This document shows positions 40,925 to 43,120 of a stretch of DNA of 43,120 nucleotides, in pieces. The notes beneath the pieces were generated by a model, which did no database searches, was not told the origin of the DNA, and worked only from the letters and a program-made list of their open reading frames with translations. The position numbers and the translations under genes are program-made. The DNA lies in NCBI GenBank assembly GCA_021801645.1, contig JAJYXT010000062.1:1-43120 (forward strand). Direction: 5' to 3'. Each line of letters opens with the position of its first letter. The first letter of the stretch is position 1. This DNA comes from a bacterium (GTDB taxonomy: Bacteria; Chloroflexota; Dormibacteria; Aeolococcales; Bog-877).

Positions 40925-42091
40925 TCAGCCCTGGGAGCGGATGGAGGACGCCGCAGCCGGAGAAGGGCTCGCGGGTACGTAGGCGACCCCCACGGCGGCG
41001 CCCACCACCAGGGCGGCCAGTCCCAGGACCGCAAGCCGGCGCGCCGCCGCGGGCACCGGCCGCGGATCGGCCAGGCTTCCCGCCTGGTTGCGGCGAGCGG
41101 CGAGCAGGAGCACTGCCAGCAGCGGTGCCAGGTTGGGGTCGGTGGCGATGCCGGTGCCGAGCGTCCCGAAATCCTGTCCCAGCCACCAGATCAGGAAGAG
41201 CAGGACCAGCGCCAAAGTGGTGGCGAGCCGTCCGGTGCCACCCAGGAGCAGCGCTGTCCCCATCGCGCCGAAGATGACCACCAGACCGGTGTTGACCAGG
41301 AAGGGCTGGGACAGGGCCAGGTGGGCCAACCCCAGGATGGGGCCGGAGATCAGGGTCGGTTGGGGCGTGGCGGCCAGCGAGGTCAGCGCGGAGCCGAGGC
41401 CTGTGCCGGGCCAGAAGCCCTCCGCGGGGATCATCTGGACCAGCGCGCCGAGGAGGAACAGGAGCCCCAGCCCGACCTCAACCCACCTTCCCACCCGGCG
41501 CCGCGCCCAGAGGGAGGGCGGGGCGAGAAGAAGGCCGGCGGCGGCGACGTAGGCGAGGACGCCACCGGGCGATCCCAGCAGGAGCGAGGCTCCAGGGGCG
41601 AGGATTCCGCCCAGCGCCTCCCCTCCGACCCATACCACGATGCCCCAGCCGACGGAGGCCCAGAGGCCGAGCCGTCCCAGCCGGGAGTTGCCTCCGGCGA
41701 GGATCGCCACCCCGATCCCCACCTGGATCAGGACCGTGGCCACCGTGAAGTGGTCCGGGTGGGCCCGCCATATCGCCTCCTCCCAGGAGAGGAGGCCCGC
41801 CAGCCATCCCGGCTGGCCCTGGGCGACCGGGGCCAGGATTCCCGCGGCGAAGCCCCGGGGCATGGCCGGCTGGGCCTGGAGCACGCCATCCAGCACCCAA
41901 AGGGAGCCCAGGGCAACGCGGAGGAAGCGCATCCCGGGAGCGGCGGAGGTGGGCTCACCGCCCCCCGGCTCGGTCCGGCGGGACCGGGCCCGGAACACTC
42001 GCCCGCCCTCGACCAGGGCACCGATGCCCACCGCCAGGGCCACCTCGCCCAGCAGGAGGAGGTAGAGGTCCGCGGAGGAGCCGGCGCTCAC
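40925..42091 (-). CDS. DoxX-like polytopic membrane protein
   Basis: The 388-residue protein has about nine to ten hydrophobic segments. [24 protein letters not shown] near residue 58 resembles the first segment of DoxX/DoxD-like proteins, and [17 protein letters not shown] suggests a second related unit. DoxX relatives work with quinone or thiol oxidoreduction, but no catalytic residues can be assigned here. The GTG at 42091 is the probable start, without a clear ribosome site. It stands between the IS607 element and the MCM subunit gene, and its end is 23 bp from that gene's start. Confidence 0.75.
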   Translation of the reverse strand: MSAGSSADLYLLLLGEVALAVGIGALVEGGRVFRARSRRTEPGGGEPTSAAPGMRFLRVALGSLWVLDGVLQAQPAMPRGFAAGILAPVAQGQPGWLAGLLSWEEAIWRAHPDHFTVATVLIQVGIGVAILAGGNSRLGRLGLWASVGWGIVVWVGGEALGGILAPGASLLLGSPGGVLAYVAAAGLLLAPPSLWARRRVGRWVEVGLGLLFLLGALVQMIPAEGFWPGTGLGSALTSLAATPQPTLISGPILGLAHLALSQPFLVNTGLVVIFGAMGTALLLGGTGRLATTLALVLLFLIWWLGQDFGTLGTGIATDPNLAPLLAVLLLAARRNQAGSLADPRPVPAAARRLAVLGLAALVVGAAVGVAYVPASPSPAAASSIRSQG

Positions 42092-42226
42092 TTCCGGCTG
42101 TCCGAGAGCAGCCGGGTCCGTTCCCGGTGAAGTTCAGAGGTTGGCACGTCACCCACGATGGCTGAGGGTCTGTAGCAGTGGTGTGTCTTGCTAAGCGAAC
42201 ATGAGTGATGTGTAGGACTTGGTGGC

Positions 42227-42846
42227 ATGGCAATGCTGCGACTCAAGGCGGCGGCGGAGGTGCTGGGAGTGCACCCGGTGACGTTGCGCCGCTGGGCAGA
42301 CGAGGGCCGGGTGCCGGTGGTGCGCCCGGGCCGGGAACGGAGATTCCGCACCTAGGAGCTGGAGCGGTTCATGGGGCTGGCGCCCAGGGCCGTACCCCGT
42401 CGCGAGGCGCTCTATGTGCGGGTGTCGGGCACGACCGGTCAGGAGTCGTCCCTGGCCGCTCAAGAGTAGGAGCTGCGCGCCACCTCAACTGGTGAGGTGG
42501 TGAGGGTGTTCCGGGACCGGGCTTCCGGTTTGCGGGAGCACCGCCCCGGTCTGGATCGGGTGCTGGCCATGGCCCGAGCCGGCGAGATCAGCGTGGTCCG
42601 GGTCATTCATGAGGATCGCCTGGCCCGGTTGGGCTCGGCCTGGCTGCGCCAGTTATTGGAGAGAGACGGGGTTCTGCTGTAGGAGCCCCACCCAAAGGGA
42701 TCGGGAGGAGGGTTGGAGGAGCTGCTGGAGGACTTCACGGTCCTGGTTGCCACCTTCGCCGGACGCATGTATGGGATCCGCCCAAGGAGGCCCAGCGGCG
42801 GCTCCTGGTCCAAGCTCAGCAGAAGGTTGCAGGAGATGACAGATGA
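42227..42846 (+). pseudogene. tnpA: IS607-family serine recombinase tnpA with three in-frame TAG codons
   Basis: Read through its stops, the frame gives a MerR-like HTH (KAAAEVLGVHPVTLRRWADEG) and a serine-recombinase domain (ALYVRVSGTTGQESSLAAQE, VFRDRASGLREHRPGL, VIHEDRLARLG, FAGRMYGIR). These match IS607 TnpA in order. TAG interrupts at 42353, 42467 and 42680, each followed by GAG and each one transition from CAG (Gln), while no TAA or TGA occurs. After YGIR a plus-one frame reads KEAQRRLLVQAQQKVAG and stops at 42846, suggesting a frameshift near 42782. UAG ends normal genes nearby, so decay is the simpler reading. The catalytic serine in RVSG is kept. Confidence 0.8.
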
Positions 42847-43120
42847 GCGGGGTGGCGCCACCTCGGTGGCGCTCATCGCCACTGCATCCTGCACCGCTTT
42901 CTCTGGCCAGGATGAGCTGAGCTCAGATGTCCTGGGGCGGGCTGCCCTGGCGGAGCGGGTGGGGTGGCTGGCGGGGATAGTGGCTGAGGTCACCCGCAAG
43001 CTCGTCCAGGAGCACTTCACCGATGCCGACATCAAGCGGCTGGGAGCAGGAGTTGGTCCGGATGGGCGCCACCTCCCGGCCAAGGGGTATGCGGCCCTGC
43101 GCCGGCTCGGTTGGACCGCA
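42836..43120 (+). CDS. Unidentified open frame after tnpA (partial, possible tnpB-related)
   Basis: From ATG 42836 a frame runs 95 codons to the window edge without a stop, with GC-rich third positions typical of real genes here. It reads ERVGWLAGIVAEVTRKL, then HFTDADIKRLG and HLPAKGYAALRRLGWTA. I do not recognise it. Its place after tnpA is that of the IS607 tnpB gene, but the usual TnpB N-terminal motifs are not visible in this part. It is in phase with the tnpA frame, so read-through fusion is also possible. Confidence 0.45.
   Translation, partial: MTDERGGATSVALIATASCTAFSGQDELSSDVLGRAALAERVGWLAGIVAEVTRKLVQEHFTDADIKRLGAGVGPDGRHLPAKGYAALRRLGWTA

Larger units (their letters stand above)
42180..43120 (+). 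mobile_element. IS607-type element (left part; right end beyond window)
   Basis: The region from about 42180 to the window end carries a TAG-interrupted IS607-type serine recombinase followed by a further open frame, in the tnpA-tnpB order of IS607 elements. IS607 has no terminal inverted repeats, so the left boundary is not visible and is set just before the tnpA start. The right end is outside the window. Confidence 0.65.

Noticed and set aside
42227-42846. Genome-wide reassignment of TAG
   Set aside because: metG, the DnaJ-domain gene, the membrane EAL gene, rplY and the ThDP enzyme gene all end in TAG at the expected protein ends.
1-43120. CRISPR array
   Set aside because: No regularly spaced repeats of 25-40 bp were seen, and no cas gene is present.

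Overview
The window is about 43 kb of very GC-rich bacterial chromosome (roughly 70% GC, strong G/C at third codon positions). The gene mix includes a separate small B12-binding methylmalonyl-CoA mutase subunit, MpaB/DUF2236, a DinB/maleylpyruvate-isomerase-like protein, a mycobacterial-type beta carbonic anhydrase, Imm5 and IS607. Many start codons lie only 6-7 nt after a -10 hexamer. Together these suggest a Terrabacteria lineage such as Dormibacterota, Chloroflexota or a deep actinobacterium. This is inference; no rRNA is present. UAG is an ordinary stop codon here (metG, the DnaJ-domain gene, the first EAL gene and rplY all end in TAG).

Layout. 1-3.4 kb: NarL-type response regulator (cut by the window edge), GAF-GAF histidine kinase and an ArdC/ImmA-type metallopeptidase, all on the minus strand. 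3.4-6.3 kb: ATP-grasp ligase diverging from an NfuA-like Fe-S carrier, then a GT4 glycosyltransferase. 6.3-14.7 kb: metG, ccdA-like, a DnaJ-domain protein of unknown function, a membrane-anchored EAL protein, and an MFS exporter with its MarR regulator. 14.7-18.7 kb (minus): FMN split-barrel protein, CPBP protease and a degenerate-EAL/GAF/GGDEF cyclase. 18.7-22.3 kb: SRPBCC, LplA-like and peptide deformylase genes; then YceI diverging from a MarR gene coupled to a tandem PCP_red protein. 22.3-25 kb: DUF2089 and DUF4097 pair, small membrane protein, FTR1 iron permease. 25-28.4 kb: nitrobindin-kynureninase operon diverging from MpaB/DUF2236, then a histidine phosphatase. 28.47-30.6 kb: tRNA-Pro(CGG) followed by an accessory stretch with a Phd/VapC toxin-antitoxin pair and an orphan Imm5 immunity protein. 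30.9-42.1 kb: carbonic anhydrase, GNAT, DinB-like protein, a 1076-residue PAS/GAF/GGDEF/EAL protein, a ThDP enzyme, RarA, ribosomal protein L25, the MCM small subunit and a DoxX-like membrane protein. 42.2 kb to the end: an IS607-type element whose serine recombinase frame carries three in-frame TAG codons.

How it works together. Most genes are housekeeping or central metabolism in short, tightly overlapping operons. Three c-di-GMP proteins lie within 26 kb: one PDE, one likely cyclase with a dead EAL, and one dual-domain protein. The most distinctive features are: the leaderless promoters, including a 17-bp divergent one between the ATP-grasp and nfuA genes; three 9-10 codon micro-ORFs ending on a gene start; the reversed EAL-GAF-GGDEF protein; the DnaJ fusion; and the TAG-interrupted recombinase.
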